Below are positions 17,411-28,184 of a stretch of DNA of 64,000 nucleotides, in pieces. The position numbers were made by a program, and so were the translations under genes. The notes beneath the pieces are model-generated. The model had not been told where the DNA came from. It searched no databases and worked only from the letters and a program-made list of their open reading frames with translations. The stretch comes from Sva-07 sp963698435 (GTDB lineage Bacteria; Actinomycetota; Acidimicrobiia; Acidimicrobiales; Ilumatobacteraceae), in the NCBI GenBank assembly GCA_963698435.1, contig CAVOQV010000018.1, positions 558,001 through 622,000 of the forward strand, written 5' to 3'. The stretch's first letter is position 1. Every line of letters starts with the position of its first letter.

Positions 17411-20400
17411 TCAGTGCTGACCTGCAGCATGGCCGTCCCGTCGCCGCGTACGGGCCGTGATCAGGAGGAACCCTCCGATTGCGAACGCACCGAGGGCGAA
17501 CTGCACGAGGGGAGTCGGATTCCCACCCGTCGAGGGCAGGTCCGATGCGGGCGGAGCTGTTGTCGTGGGGGTCGAGGCCGGGATCGGCAGTGGCGTGGGC
17601 GTCTGTGGAAGCTCTGCGGCCACCGAGAAGCTCGCAGACGAGCTGTTGTTGGTGACCGAGATCTCGCGGCCACCCGCTGACACACTGGCGGTGTTCGTGA
17701 TGATCGTTCCGGCGGTTGCAGTGATCCGCGTCGTCACCTCGATGGTGCTCGACATCCCGCCGGCCAACGGGTCGGCGTGGGTACAGGTGACCACCTGCCC
17801 GACTGCGCCGCACGTCCACCCCGATCCCGACGCCGACACGAATGACAGACCGGCAGGGAGTTCGTCGACGACCTGGACATTCCCGGGAGTTCCGGTGGTT
17901 CCGTTGTTGGCGGCGGTCAACGTCCACACCGTCGTGCTGTCGTTGCCGCCAGCAACTCCAGCGCGCTTGGTGAGCGCGAGGTCGTACGGCTCGGGCGGCG
18001 TCGTTGCGAGACCGACGTCGGCGGTGTCGACGTTCGCCCCTGGCACCACGGTGACGACCGGTGCGGTCGTGGTCACGTCGAACCCGGCGGGCGGTGTTGC
18101 CACGACGCGGTAGGCGCCGGGTGCGACCGCCGTGAAGACGTAGTTGCCGTCGCCTGACGTTGTCGTCGTGGCAACCGTTGTCTCGTACTGGCCGTCGCCG
18201 TCGGTGTCGGAGAGCAGCGTCACCGTGACACCGTTCGTCCCCGGTTCGGTCGGGTCCTGCACACCGTTGCCGTTGCCGTCGAGCCACACACGGTCACCGA
18301 CCGTGCCCGGCTGTGGTGATGCGGTGGCGAGTCCGAAGTCGGCGACGTCGACGGCCTGGCCGGCGATGAGGTCGACGTCGATGGCGACGGGAGTGGTCGA
18401 CGATCGGCCCGCCGGCATGGTGACGACTGCGCGATACGCACCGGGTGCGAGGTTCGCGAACCCATAGGCGCCGTCTCCGTCGGTGACCGCCGACGTCACC
18501 GACGTCTCGAAGAGCCCGTCGCCGTCGACGTCTCGGCGCAGCGTGACCGTGACCCCCGGGACCCCGAGCTCACCCGTGTCGAACATTCCGTCGCCGTCGG
18601 CATCGTTCCAGACGAGGTCGCCGATCGATGCCGACTCGTTCGACGTGTCGCCGAGACCGAAGTCCGCTGTGTCGACACTCGACCCTGCGGTGAGAGCGAC
18701 GGCGTGGGAGGTGGCCGTGGTCGGGAAGCGGCCCGCCGGCGGCGCGATCGAGATCTGGTAGCTGCCCGGCCGTAGGTTCGCGAAGCCGTAGCTGCCGTCG
18801 GGACCGCTGAGTTGCGTGCTCACCGTCGATTCGAAGATGCCGTCGCCGTCGGTGTCGGCACGCAGCGTCACGGACACACCGGGGATCCCGGCTTCGCCTG
18901 CGTCGAAGATGCCGTCGCCGTCGGCGTCGTTCCAGACGAGGTCGCCGATCGAACCTGGTGCAGCGGTCACCGGCTGGAGGCCGAAGTCTGCGGTGAGTAC
19001 CTCGTCACCGTTGTCGGCGACGACATCGACCGTGGCCGGTGTCGTCGAGGTGAGACCGGTCGGGGCGGTCAGCGCGACCTGATAGCTGCCACCGGCGAGT
19101 TGGTCGAACCGGTAGGTTCCGGTGCCCGACGTGCGAGTGGTCGCCAACGTGGTCTCGAAGGTTCCATCGAGGTCGACGTCGCGGAGGAGGACGACCTCGA
19201 CGCCGCCGAGCCCGACCTCGTCGATGTCCTGGATGCCGTCGCCGTCGGTGTCGGCAAACACCGTGTCACCGATCGCGTTCGTTCCGTCGTACCCGAAGTC
19301 GAGGTCGTCGCGGCGTTCGCCGACGGCGAGGACGGCAGCCGCTCGGTTGTCGTTGGCCCCGTCGGGGTCGATCGTGTTCACGAGTCCGGCTGGCAGCGTC
19401 GATCCATCGACCGATACCGTGAAGTTGCCGGCGGGGAGGTTCGAGAAGCGGTAGTTCCCGAACTGGTCGGTGACGGTCGTGGTGACGGTGTCGTCCGAGG
19501 ACGAGACGCCATCGGGACCGAGCCATGTGAGTGACACCGAGACCCCGTCGATCCCTTCGTCTGAGGAGGGCGACCTGCTGCCGTCGGTGTCGGCGAAGAT
19601 GGTGTCGCCGATGATGCCGGATCCGGTGTACGCGAAGTCCGCGTCGTCGACCGCCTGGCCACCGGCGAGCGTCAAGGTGGTCGTGTGTGCCGAACCGACC
19701 CCGTCTCGATCTCGGGTCGCCGTGGTGATGCCGTGAGGCAGCGTCGTGGAGTCCACGGTGATCGTGTGGTCACCGTACGGCAGACCGGCGAGCGCCCAGG
19801 CGCCTGTCGAGTCGGTCGTGGCGGTGTAGGTCACGTCGCTTCCGCCGTCCGGGTTGGCCCAGACGGCACGGACGACCACGCCGGCGAGCCCCGGTTCGTC
19901 ACCGTCACGGGTGAAGTCGTTGTTGCGGTCGAACCAGACGGTGTCGCCGAGTGATGCGCCCGTCGTTGCGATCGCTGCATCGGCTTGGTCGTCCTCGGTC
20001 GAGATGCCGTTGTTCGGCGTCGAGTCGACATCGGGAGTCGTCGACGACGTGAGCTCGGCGGTTGTCGAGATGGTGCCGGGTGCCATGACGCGGGCGGTGA
20101 TCGTGAGCGTGGCTGCGCCACCGCTCGCGAGGTCGCCGACCGTCCACACCCCGGTGACGGGGTCGTACGCGCCGACGGACGGGGTCGAATCGATGAACAC
20201 CAGGCCGACGGGCAGCTGATCGGTGATCGAGACGCCTGACGTGGCGTTGGGGCCGTCGTTGCGGGTGGTCACCGTGAATTCGACCAGATCGCCGACGTGG
20301 GTGGGGGCCGCCGCGACGACGTTGGTGACCGAGACGTCCGACAGTGCCGGTGCCGAGGCGCTTGCCTCGTCGTCTTCGCCTGGCAGATTCGTATCGGAGA

Positions 20401-23157
20401 GCGGAACCGTGCCGGGAGTCGAGTCCGGATCGTCGATCGTCGCTGCGGTGACCTGCGCGTAGTTGATGCCGGGGCCGGCGGACGTGTCGTAGATGACGTT
20501 CATCTGGGCCTGGCCGCCGGGCGCGAGATCCGCTACCGACCAGATGTTGCTGGGACCGTCGAACGTTCCGTCAGCCGGTGCGCTGGTCTGGGCCGTGGCC
20601 GACACGAACACCGCGCCGGTCGGCGGATGGTCGGTGACGCGCACTCCCGACGACGGGCTCGGCCCGGCATTGGCGAGCGTCAGCAGGAACGTGGTCTGGC
20701 CGCTGGCATCGGGCCCCGAGATCCGCTGCTTTGTCAGCGAGACGTCGGCCAGTGGTCGCACGGTCACCGTGGCGGCAGCATCGTCGTCCTCGGTGGTCGA
20801 ACCGTTCGCGGGTGTCGAGTCGGGGTCGGCGGCCAGCGAGCGGGTGATCTCGGCGGTGTTGGTGGCCGACAGAACGTTCACGGTGGCGACGATGTCGAGC
20901 GTGACCGACGTGTTCGCCGCAATGTCGCCGACCGACCAGACGCCGGTCGACTCGTCGTAGGCGGCGCTCGGCGACGCAGAGACGAAGCTCAATCCGGTCG
21001 GGAGGCGATCGGTGACCACCACTCCCTCGGCGGTGTCAGGGCCGGCGTTCGAGAGCGTGAGGCGGAACGTTGCGTTGTCACCGAGGTAGGTCGGAGCGAC
21101 GGTCACCTGCTTGTCGAGCGAGAGGTCAGCTGCGACGAGGTCGATGACGTCGACGTCGCCGCCGGTCTCCTGCAGCGATTCGACGTCGACGATGTTGCTG
21201 ATGCTCGTGCCCGCCGGGAACGGCTCGGCGATCTCGACGCGATATCGGATGTGCACGGTGGTGCCCGGAGCGATCGTCGGCAGCGCTGCGCCGCCCTCGT
21301 CGAACGGGAAGGCCGTCGCCGCGGGTGGTGCGTCGTCGCTGAAGGGCCGGTCGATGCCGGATCCGTCGTCGTAGGTCGTCGAACCGAGGACGTAGGACGC
21401 GCCTGCAGGGATTGCGTCGGAGACGTTCAGATCGGTGAATGACAGCGCTCCGGCATCGGCGATGGCGATGTCGTACTGCACGATGTCGCCGGGCCCGAAG
21501 CGGCCGTCGGAGTTGGTGTCCTGGCCGAGCGCGGACGACTTGTCGACGATCATCGCCGTCGACGGGATGAGCGCGTAGCCGGCATCGAAGCCCGGTGCCC
21601 CGGTTGGCGCATTCGAAGCGTCCTCACCCCATGCGCCCGCGAGCAGTGTTCCGTCGCAGGTGTAGATGCTCGCGCCGGTCATGTCGCCGTCGGTGCTGTC
21701 GAAGATTTTCGTCGACGCGCCCTGGACGACCGAGATCGTCCGGTCGTAGCGACCGTCGCACGCCGGTCCGAGCGCACCGGTCGCGGGATCGCCGTCGTGG
21801 TCGATGTAGAGGGTCGTGTCGGCGAGCGTCGAGATCCACACGGGGTTGTCGTCACGGTTGCCCGCCGGGAGTGCGGGCGGGTTGTTCGAGTTCCCGGGCG
21901 CCCAACCGAGGACGGCCTTCGAGGTCAACAGGCGAGTCGGGACGAGACCGAACCCCCAGTCCCAGTTGGCACTTCCGTCGCCTCCGGTGCCGGGAGCGGC
22001 GCCGCTCTGCGATCCACCTGCGCCCACGGCGACGAACGTCTCGCCGCCGGCGCTCTGGAACCGAACGGCCTGTGACAACGGTGACGCATAGCTCGTGCCG
22101 CCCCGCGCCGGCACCGACAACGTGCCCGTGCAGCCCGTACAGGTCGGCGTCACCGTGATCGACGCAGGGTTCGGGTTGAACAGGTACGTGATCGTGCGCT
22201 GATTGTCGTTGGTGGCGCCGACGGGGTTCACGTAGTCCGCCGTGAGCAACGCCGTCGGGAACAACGTGAACCACCGCAGCTCGTACGACCGCGCCCGCCT
22301 CACCCGATCCGACGTGGACCTGGACCGGTTGCGATGAACGCACCCGTGCTCCGCGGTTGATCCCGCCGTTGACGAATGCAACTTCGCCGGCGCCGATCGT
22401 GCGCGACACATCGGTGTCACCGTCACCATCGGTGTCGATCTCGACGAGTGTGTTGGCCTTGTCGGCCATCACCTGCACGCTCGTCGTCGAGAACGCATCG
22501 GAGGTCCCGGCCGGCGGTGTCATGTCCTCGCCGACAGGAATCCAATAGTCCGTACCCCACTTCGACGTGTCGTATGCCGAGGCCGAGGCCGCGAGAACAG
22601 AACCCAATGGCGTCGAGAACCCACCGGCGGTGATCGTGAACCCGCGTGTCGAACGCGACCCGGTCGCGGCCATCCCACAGCACGGTCGTCGTCCGCGGGA
22701 TCGGGATGTTGTTGCGCAGCACGAAGACGGCGCCAGCAGGGAGGAGATCGCCGGCACAGCGCGTGCCGCAGAACGACGCGGCGTTGCCGCCGACCGGGTC
22801 ACCGTCGCCCCAGACCTGTGTCGACGCCTGGACCGGGTTCGTGATGTCGGGCTCGTAGCCGTCCTCCCAGTGGTCGTAGAACATCACCGCGCCCGACCCA
22901 GCGTTGGTGATTCCGACGGTGAAGTCGAGTGTCGAGCTGGCGGCGGAGTTGGCCGACAGCATCGTTGCCCGGGTGGCGTCGGCGTCCAACGGCACGTACC
23001 CGGTCATCACCGGGCTGGGATAGGGCGCCGCGGCGGTCGCGGTCGGCTGCGTCGGCACGACCAGGACCGTGGCGATCGCTGCTGCGATGACGGCGAGGCC
23101 AGTTGGCCCGAGCTTGCTGCGGTCGGTCAATCGCGACCGGAGATTCCACGAATTCAT
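17411..23157 (-). CDS. Giant LPxTG surface protein with DUF11 and SdrD-B repeats, two frame breaks
   Basis: A secreted, wall-anchored protein of about 1,914 residues once two extra bases (near 22652 and 22296) are removed. The start at ATG 23157 gives a signal peptide (LAVIAAAIATVLVV). An N-terminal region of about 400 residues (FYDHWEDGYEPDI, IDTDGDGDTDV, ELRWFTLFPTA) precedes several DUF11/TIGR01451 repeats (LSNAGPDTAEGVVVTDRLP and similar). Then come about six SdrD-B-type domains opening IGDxVWxDxxxDG with aspartate-rich calcium-type loops, and another DUF11 unit. It ends LPSTGG, a hydrophobic helix and RTRRR, a classic sortase signal. The longest single open frame covers 17411-22429. Function is probably adhesion or surface-layer; a sortase lies 8 kb away. 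Confidence 0.85.
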
Positions 23158-23376
23158 CAGACCTGTCCTGCGATGGCGACTCGAACTGGATCGGTGCCAC
23201 GTCGGGTGGTCACAGAGAGGTCATCGACTCGAACTGCCCCGACTTGAACGTGATCAGCTGCCGGCGGCTCCCGCTGCCGGACGCCGTGTCGCCCGTTCTT
23301 GCTCCTGGGCGGGGTTTGACGCGTCGATTCTGGTGTTCGCTGTGGACCGTCGTCGCCGACCGGTGAGAATGATCCT

Positions 23377-25344
23377 GTGAGTGCTGTCGTCGCGGTCTGT
23401 CGCCGCGCGTTGTTGCCGTTCGTCGCGACCGCGTTGGTGGTCGGCGCGGCTGCGTGGATCGGTGGCGCAGACGACCTCGCCGTCGCCGTGTGGTCGGTGG
23501 CGTCGGGCATCGTGGTGGTGGACCTCGTGGTCGTCACGGTCGCCCGATTGCGCGAGGGGCGGGTGGCAGTCGACGTCGTGGCGCTGGTCGCCTTGGTTGC
23601 CGCAATGGTGATGGACGAGGCGCTCGCCGGTGTGATCCTGGCCTTGATGGTGGCGTCAGGCGACGCCCTCGAGCAGTACGCGCATCGTCGGGCGGAGCGG
23701 TCGCTGTCGGAGTTGCTGTCGCTGGCGCCGAAGGTCGCCCACCGGCTGGTGGAAGGGTCGTTCGAGACCGTTCCGGTCGACGAGGTGGTGCCCGACGAGG
23801 TGCTGCTCGTCAAGCCCGGCGAGGTCGTGCCGGTCGACGGCACCGTGCTGGAAACGGCCGTGCTGGACGAATCGGTGCTGACCGGGGAGGCCCAGTCGGT
23901 GCAGCGCGAGAGGGGCGAACCGGCGCGCAGCGGATCGCTGAACGCCGGAGGAGCGTTCCGGATGTCGGCGTCGGCCTCGGCCGCGGAGAGCTCGTACGCG
24001 GGAATCGTGAAGCTCGTCAAGTCGGCGGGCGTCGGCCGAGCACCGTTCGTGCGGCTGGCCGACCGGTATGCCGTGATGTTCGTCCCGATGGTGTTCCTGA
24101 TCGCGGGGGGCACCTGGCTGCTGACGGGGGAGTCGACCCGGATGCTCGCCGTGCTGGTCGTCGCCACACCGTGCCCGCTCGTGCTGGCTGCACCGGTCGC
24201 GGTGGTGTCCGGGATCGCCTGCGCAGCGCGGAACGGGGTGGTGGTCAAGGACGGCGCGGCGTTGGAGGCGATGGGGCAGACACGCACGGTGCTGATGGAC
24301 AAGACGGGCACGCTGACCGCCGGCCGGGCTCACGTCGTCGCGGTGGCGACATCACCGGGCAGCGATGCGGCGGACGTGCTCGCCCTGGCGGCGTCGGTCG
24401 AACAGGCGTCGCCGCACGTGCTGGCGGCCATGCTGGTGCGCGAGGCCCGTGATCGAGGCGTGACGATGGTCGAGCCGGTGGGAGTGGTCGAGCAGCCGGG
24501 GAGCGGCGTGGGCGGCAGCGTCGATGGGCGCGAGGTGTGGGTCGGCGCCCTCACTGCGGTCGACGTCGAGGAACGAGCTCCGTGGCTCGTGGCCGCCGAG
24601 CGTCGGGCTCGGCGGGAGGGCTGCGGCGCAACGGTCGTGATCGTCGACGATGAACCGGTCGGGTTGATCCTCTTCACCGATGAGCTGCGAACCGATACCT
24701 CGGCGGCACTGCGAGCGCTTCGCCGCTCCGGCGTCGATCGGCTCGTGATGGTCACCGGTGACCGACTCGAGGTCGCGGAACCGATCGGGATGTCATTGGG
24801 GATCGACCAGGTCTTCGCCGACCGGACTCCGGCCGAGAAACTCGACGTCGTACGAAGCGAATCGTCGAACCGATCTGGGGTCACCGTGATGGTCGGCGAC
24901 GGTGTCAACGATGCGCCGGCGCTGGCCGCCGCCGATCTCGGGGTGGCGATGGGGGCCCGAGGTGCGACTGCCTCGTCGGAGGCCGCCGACGTGGTGTTGA
25001 TCGTCGACCGACTCGACCGGTTGGCGGTCGGGGTCGTGATCGCCGGGCGGGCGCGGGCGATCGCCCGCCAGAGCGTGTTGCTCGGTATGGGCCTGTCGTT
25101 GATCGGGATGGGTGCCGCCGCGGTCGGGCTGCTCGCACCGGTCGGCGGCGCCGTCCTTCAGGAGGTGATCGACGTGTTGGCGATCGGTACCGCGCTGCGC
25201 CGCGCTGCGACCACCGCGGTCGTTGCGGCACACCGGGTCGGTGCCAGATTCGTGGAACCGTCAGCTCGCAGAGGGGCACGGACCGCTGCTGCTGGTTCTC
25301 GAGGACCTCCGCTCTGTCGCAGGAATCCTCGACACCACCGATGA
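23377..25344 (+). CDS. Heavy-metal P-type ATPase (TPCP type)
   Basis: An ATP-driven cation exporter or importer in the membrane, with a GTG start. The transmembrane ion motif is TPCPLVLAAP near residue 264, a CPx variant. The phosphorylation site DKTGTLTAGR lies near 307, the TGE actuator loop as LTGEAQS near 170, and the hinge GDGVNDAPAL near 506. There is no N-terminal metal-binding HMA domain. The conserved body ends around VLQEVIDVLAIGTALR (about 600); the last 50 residues of this frame look like shadow sequence. A hemerythrin-like domain is encoded in the +1 frame starting right there, as in actinobacterial ATPases that carry this domain fused. Metal specificity is not predictable. Confidence 0.88.
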   Translation: MSAVVAVCRRALLPFVATALVVGAAAWIGGADDLAVAVWSVASGIVVVDLVVVTVARLREGRVAVDVVALVALVAAMVMDEALAGVILALMVASGDALEQYAHRRAERSLSELLSLAPKVAHRLVEGSFETVPVDEVVPDEVLLVKPGEVVPVDGTVLETAVLDESVLTGEAQSVQRERGEPARSGSLNAGGAFRMSASASAAESSYAGIVKLVKSAGVGRAPFVRLADRYAVMFVPMVFLIAGGTWLLTGESTRMLAVLVVATPCPLVLAAPVAVVSGIACAARNGVVVKDGAALEAMGQTRTVLMDKTGTLTAGRAHVVAVATSPGSDAADVLALAASVEQASPHVLAAMLVREARDRGVTMVEPVGVVEQPGSGVGGSVDGREVWVGALTAVDVEERAPWLVAAERRARREGCGATVVIVDDEPVGLILFTDELRTDTSAALRALRRSGVDRLVMVTGDRLEVAEPIGMSLGIDQVFADRTPAEKLDVVRSESSNRSGVTVMVGDGVNDAPALAAADLGVAMGARGATASSEAADVVLIVDRLDRLAVGVVIAGRARAIARQSVLLGMGLSLIGMGAAAVGLLAPVGGAVLQEVIDVLAIGTALRRAATTAVVAAHRVGARFVEPSARRGARTAAAGSRGPPLCRRNPRHHR

Positions 25345-25813
25345 GGCGTCCACGCTCGCATCGCTGCGCGACGTGGCTGCTCGGATCTCCGAGGAGGTCG
25401 TTCCGCACGAGCGCGAAGACGAGTCGCAGATCTACCCAGGGGTTGCCGAACGCCTCGGTGGAACGGACCCGTTGGCGTCGATGAGCCGCACGCACCGGGA
25501 GATCTTCCACCTCGCGTCGCTGCTCGATCGGCTCGTCGACGACGCATCGGTCGACGGCTTCGCCGACGAGGATCGCAGCGAGGCGCGCCGGATCCTCTAC
25601 TCCCTCGACGCGATTCTTCGCCTCCACTTCGCGCAGGAAGAGGAGTTGCTGACGAGTATCACACTCGACGGCCCACCGCGAGCTGTGAGTGATGTGAGCA
25701 GCATCCTCACTCGACGACGCGAAGGGCGCCCGGGAGGTTCATGCGCTGGAGCCGGCGCACGAGGAGCAGCGGAGTGGCAGCGACGGAGGCGATCCCGACG
25801 ATTGCGGCAATGA
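25241..25813 (+). CDS. Hemerythrin-like domain, possibly the displaced C-terminus of the P-type ATPase
   Basis: The conserved part (AEGHGPLLLVLEDLR, then EVVPHEREDESQIYPGV, then MSRTHREIFHLASLL, then LRLHFAQEEELL) has the spaced His/Glu ligands of a four-helix hemerythrin HHE domain that could bind iron and sense oxygen or redox state. GTG 25241 is a possible independent start, overlapping the ATPase frame by about 100 bases. Alternatively one inserted base near 25240 would fuse it to the ATPase. The last 45 residues are Arg/Gly-rich and antisense to the next gene, so the true end is probably near 25690. Confidence 0.65.
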   Translation: MPDSWNRQLAEGHGPLLLVLEDLRSVAGILDTTDEASTLASLRDVAARISEEVVPHEREDESQIYPGVAERLGGTDPLASMSRTHREIFHLASLLDRLVDDASVDGFADEDRSEARRILYSLDAILRLHFAQEEELLTSITLDGPPRAVSDVSSILTRRREGRPGGSCAGAGARGAAEWQRRRRSRRLRQ

Positions 25814-28184
25814 GGATCGTGGTCGGCGAGAGGTAGGCGTCGATCCCGACGTCGGGGATCGTGGTGGTCGCGAGCGAGGTCAGCATCCACTGGAGGAAGA
25901 CGACGCCGCCGACGAGACCGATCACGGTCGCGAGGACACCGATGATGGCGCTCTCCTTCACGACGACACCGAGCACGGTTCGGATGGGAAGCCCGAAGGC
26001 GCGCATGGTGGCGTGTTCCCGCCGCCGTTCCTCGACGCTGATGCGGGTGGCGTTGAACACGATCAGGAGCGCGAGGATCAAGACGGCGCCCGCCGTGACG
26101 ATCAGGAAGCTGAGGAACTGGTCGAGGGCCTCGTCGATGGCTTCGCTGATGCGGGCGACGGGCTGACTCGATGTCACGCCGGGAAGCCCGAAGACGGCCC
26201 GCTGGACATCGGATCGGGTGGCGTCGTCGGCTGGGTACGCCTGTACGACGTTCACGCCACCCTGGAGCCCGAACCGCTCGCTGTCGGCGATGTCCAAGAA
26301 GGCGAATGTCCTGATCGGATTGGCGTGGATGCCGGCGACGACGAACGCCGTGTCGGTGATCGAGAAGCCGCCCATCTCGGTGCGGATCGGGTGGCGCACG
26401 GTGACGGTGTCGCCCGCTTGCGTCCCCAGGTCGTCGGCGGCCTTGCGGGCCAGCAGGATCCCCGGTGTGTCTCCGCTGATCGTCGCGGTTCCCTGCTCGA
26501 CGCTCGGCGTCCACACGGCGTCGTCGAGATCGACGAACTCGACGAGGAGGTCGACGTTGTCGGCGGGTTCGCCCGCCAGCGCAGTGGCGGGCAGCCGCAG
26601 TCCGGCATCGACCCGTCCTACTGCGGGAGCGTCGGCGATCGCGAGAACGACAGGGGAGTCGTCGGGGTAGAACGTGTCGAGTTGCACGACGACTCGGTCG
26701 GCGTCGCCCTTGGTGAACTCGACGTTTGCCTGTTCGAGGGCCCGGCCGAAGCTGTCGAGCATCCCGAGAACCGCTACAAGGGCGGTGATCGCTGCGCCGA
26801 CGCCGACCGCGGTCGACACTGTGCGGCGCGGGGTGCGCAGCACGTTGCGGATCGGCATCTGGGTCATGGTCGAACCGGGAACGCGGAGCCGGCCGGTCCA
26901 GCCGGTCAGCCGGCCGGACCTGGCCGCAAGGTGACCGGTGCGGATCGCCTCGATCGGCTCGACGCGCAACGCCCGCCAGACCGGCAGAGCGCTGGCTGCG
27001 ATCGGAATCGCGATCCCGAGCATGGCCGCCCGGAGATACACGTCGTACTGGAACGGCGTGCGGTGTTCTGGGAGCGGCAGGAACGACTCGAGGAGGTCCC
27101 CGAAGGCGTTGCCGACGACGACACCGACGCCGAGGCCGGCGATCGTGCCCAGGACGGCGACCTGGACGCCGATGAGCATGGGGCGGATCGCGAGCTGTGG
27201 CCGTGGGACGCCGAGCGCCATCCCGATGCCGATCTCGCGGCGCTGGGCCTCCACGATCCGGTTGATCAGGTTGAACGCGGCGAGCGCCGCGGCGAACAGC
27301 ACCAGCGCCGACAGCGCATTCCAGAAGCGCTGGTCGTTGTCGATGTCCTCGTAGAGCACTCGAACGGCGTCGGCGTCGTCGCGGCTCGAGACGGTGGCGC
27401 TGGTGCCGAGGCCGGAGACCGCCTCGGTGACGTCAGCCGCCACGGCATCCCGGTCGGCGCCGTCGACGAGCACGATCACGGCGTCGTTGACCATCGCCTC
27501 GTGCCCGCTGATGTCCTGCGCCGCCGCCAGGGGGAGATAGAGGATCGCCAGTTCTCCGGCAGCGAAGACCGTTCCCTGGGGGCCTTCGTAGAAGAAGTCC
27601 TCGGGCGCGACTCCCAGACCCGTGTAGGTGACCGCACGGTCGCCGGCGACCGCAACGGTGCCGGCGGTCGGTAGGCCGTGCTGGTCGGCGAACTTGAGTT
27701 CGAGGACGGCGTTGCGATCGGTCGGGTCGTCCGAGGGTGCGGTGCCGTCGCGCACCCAGACGTCGTCGACCGGCTGTGGCGACCCGAACGTCATCCCGAC
27801 GAGCCGAGCCGGGACCAGCACCGACTCACCGTCGCCGATCGTCTGTGTGTCCACCTGGCTGTCGACCACGAGCCGTTCGGTGGCGGCGCGGACCGAGTCG
27901 GCGCCGTCGATCGACGCGATCGCGTCGAGGAGTCGACCCTGCTCGACGAACGTCCCGGGGCTGAGCGCGACTCGAAGGTCGTGCATCTCCAATGCCGCGA
28001 AGCTGGCGTCGTTGGACTGTCGTCGCCACTCCGCAGTGCTGCCCAGGCCTGCGTACACCCCGGTCCCGATCGCCAGGACGAGCGCGATCGCGACGACGGC
28101 GATCCAGTGTGATCGGAAATCGCGCCATGACCAACGCAGCCACCATCCGAGCCAGCGGCTCGGCGGGCGCGAGGTGGTCACCAT
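25707..28184 (-). CDS. FtsX/MacB-type ABC transporter permease
   Basis: An 825-residue membrane protein with an N-terminal membrane helix (WIAVVAIALVLAIGTGVYAGL), a large external domain, and two FtsX cores of three helices each, around residues 285-410 and 690-815. A further helix pair lies mid-sequence (AVGVGAAITALVAVLGM). This double-FtsX layout is typical of single-chain lipoprotein- or lipid-extruding permeases in actinobacteria. It overlaps the upstream ATPase gene by seven bases, so translation is coupled. The substrate is unknown; extraction of lipids or lipoproteins from the outer leaflet is inferred from the family. Confidence 0.9.
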   Translation of the reverse strand: MVTTSRPPSRWLGWWLRWSWRDFRSHWIAVVAIALVLAIGTGVYAGLGSTAEWRRQSNDASFAALEMHDLRVALSPGTFVEQGRLLDAIASIDGADSVRAATERLVVDSQVDTQTIGDGESVLVPARLVGMTFGSPQPVDDVWVRDGTAPSDDPTDRNAVLELKFADQHGLPTAGTVAVAGDRAVTYTGLGVAPEDFFYEGPQGTVFAAGELAILYLPLAAAQDISGHEAMVNDAVIVLVDGADRDAVAADVTEAVSGLGTSATVSSRDDADAVRVLYEDIDNDQRFWNALSALVLFAAALAAFNLINRIVEAQRREIGIGMALGVPRPQLAIRPMLIGVQVAVLGTIAGLGVGVVVGNAFGDLLESFLPLPEHRTPFQYDVYLRAAMLGIAIPIAASALPVWRALRVEPIEAIRTGHLAARSGRLTGWTGRLRVPGSTMTQMPIRNVLRTPRRTVSTAVGVGAAITALVAVLGMLDSFGRALEQANVEFTKGDADRVVVQLDTFYPDDSPVVLAIADAPAVGRVDAGLRLPATALAGEPADNVDLLVEFVDLDDAVWTPSVEQGTATISGDTPGILLARKAADDLGTQAGDTVTVRHPIRTEMGGFSITDTAFVVAGIHANPIRTFAFLDIADSERFGLQGGVNVVQAYPADDATRSDVQRAVFGLPGVTSSQPVARISEAIDEALDQFLSFLIVTAGAVLILALLIVFNATRISVEERRREHATMRAFGLPIRTVLGVVVKESAIIGVLATVIGLVGGVVFLQWMLTSLATTTIPDVGIDAYLSPTTILIAAIVGIASVAATPLLLVRRLQRMNLPGALRVVE

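Noticed and set aside
18500..19700. Regular repetition in the adhesin region as a possible CRISPR or tandem array
   Set aside because: The periodicity is protein-level SdrD-B repeats with diverged DNA, not identical repeats with unique spacers.
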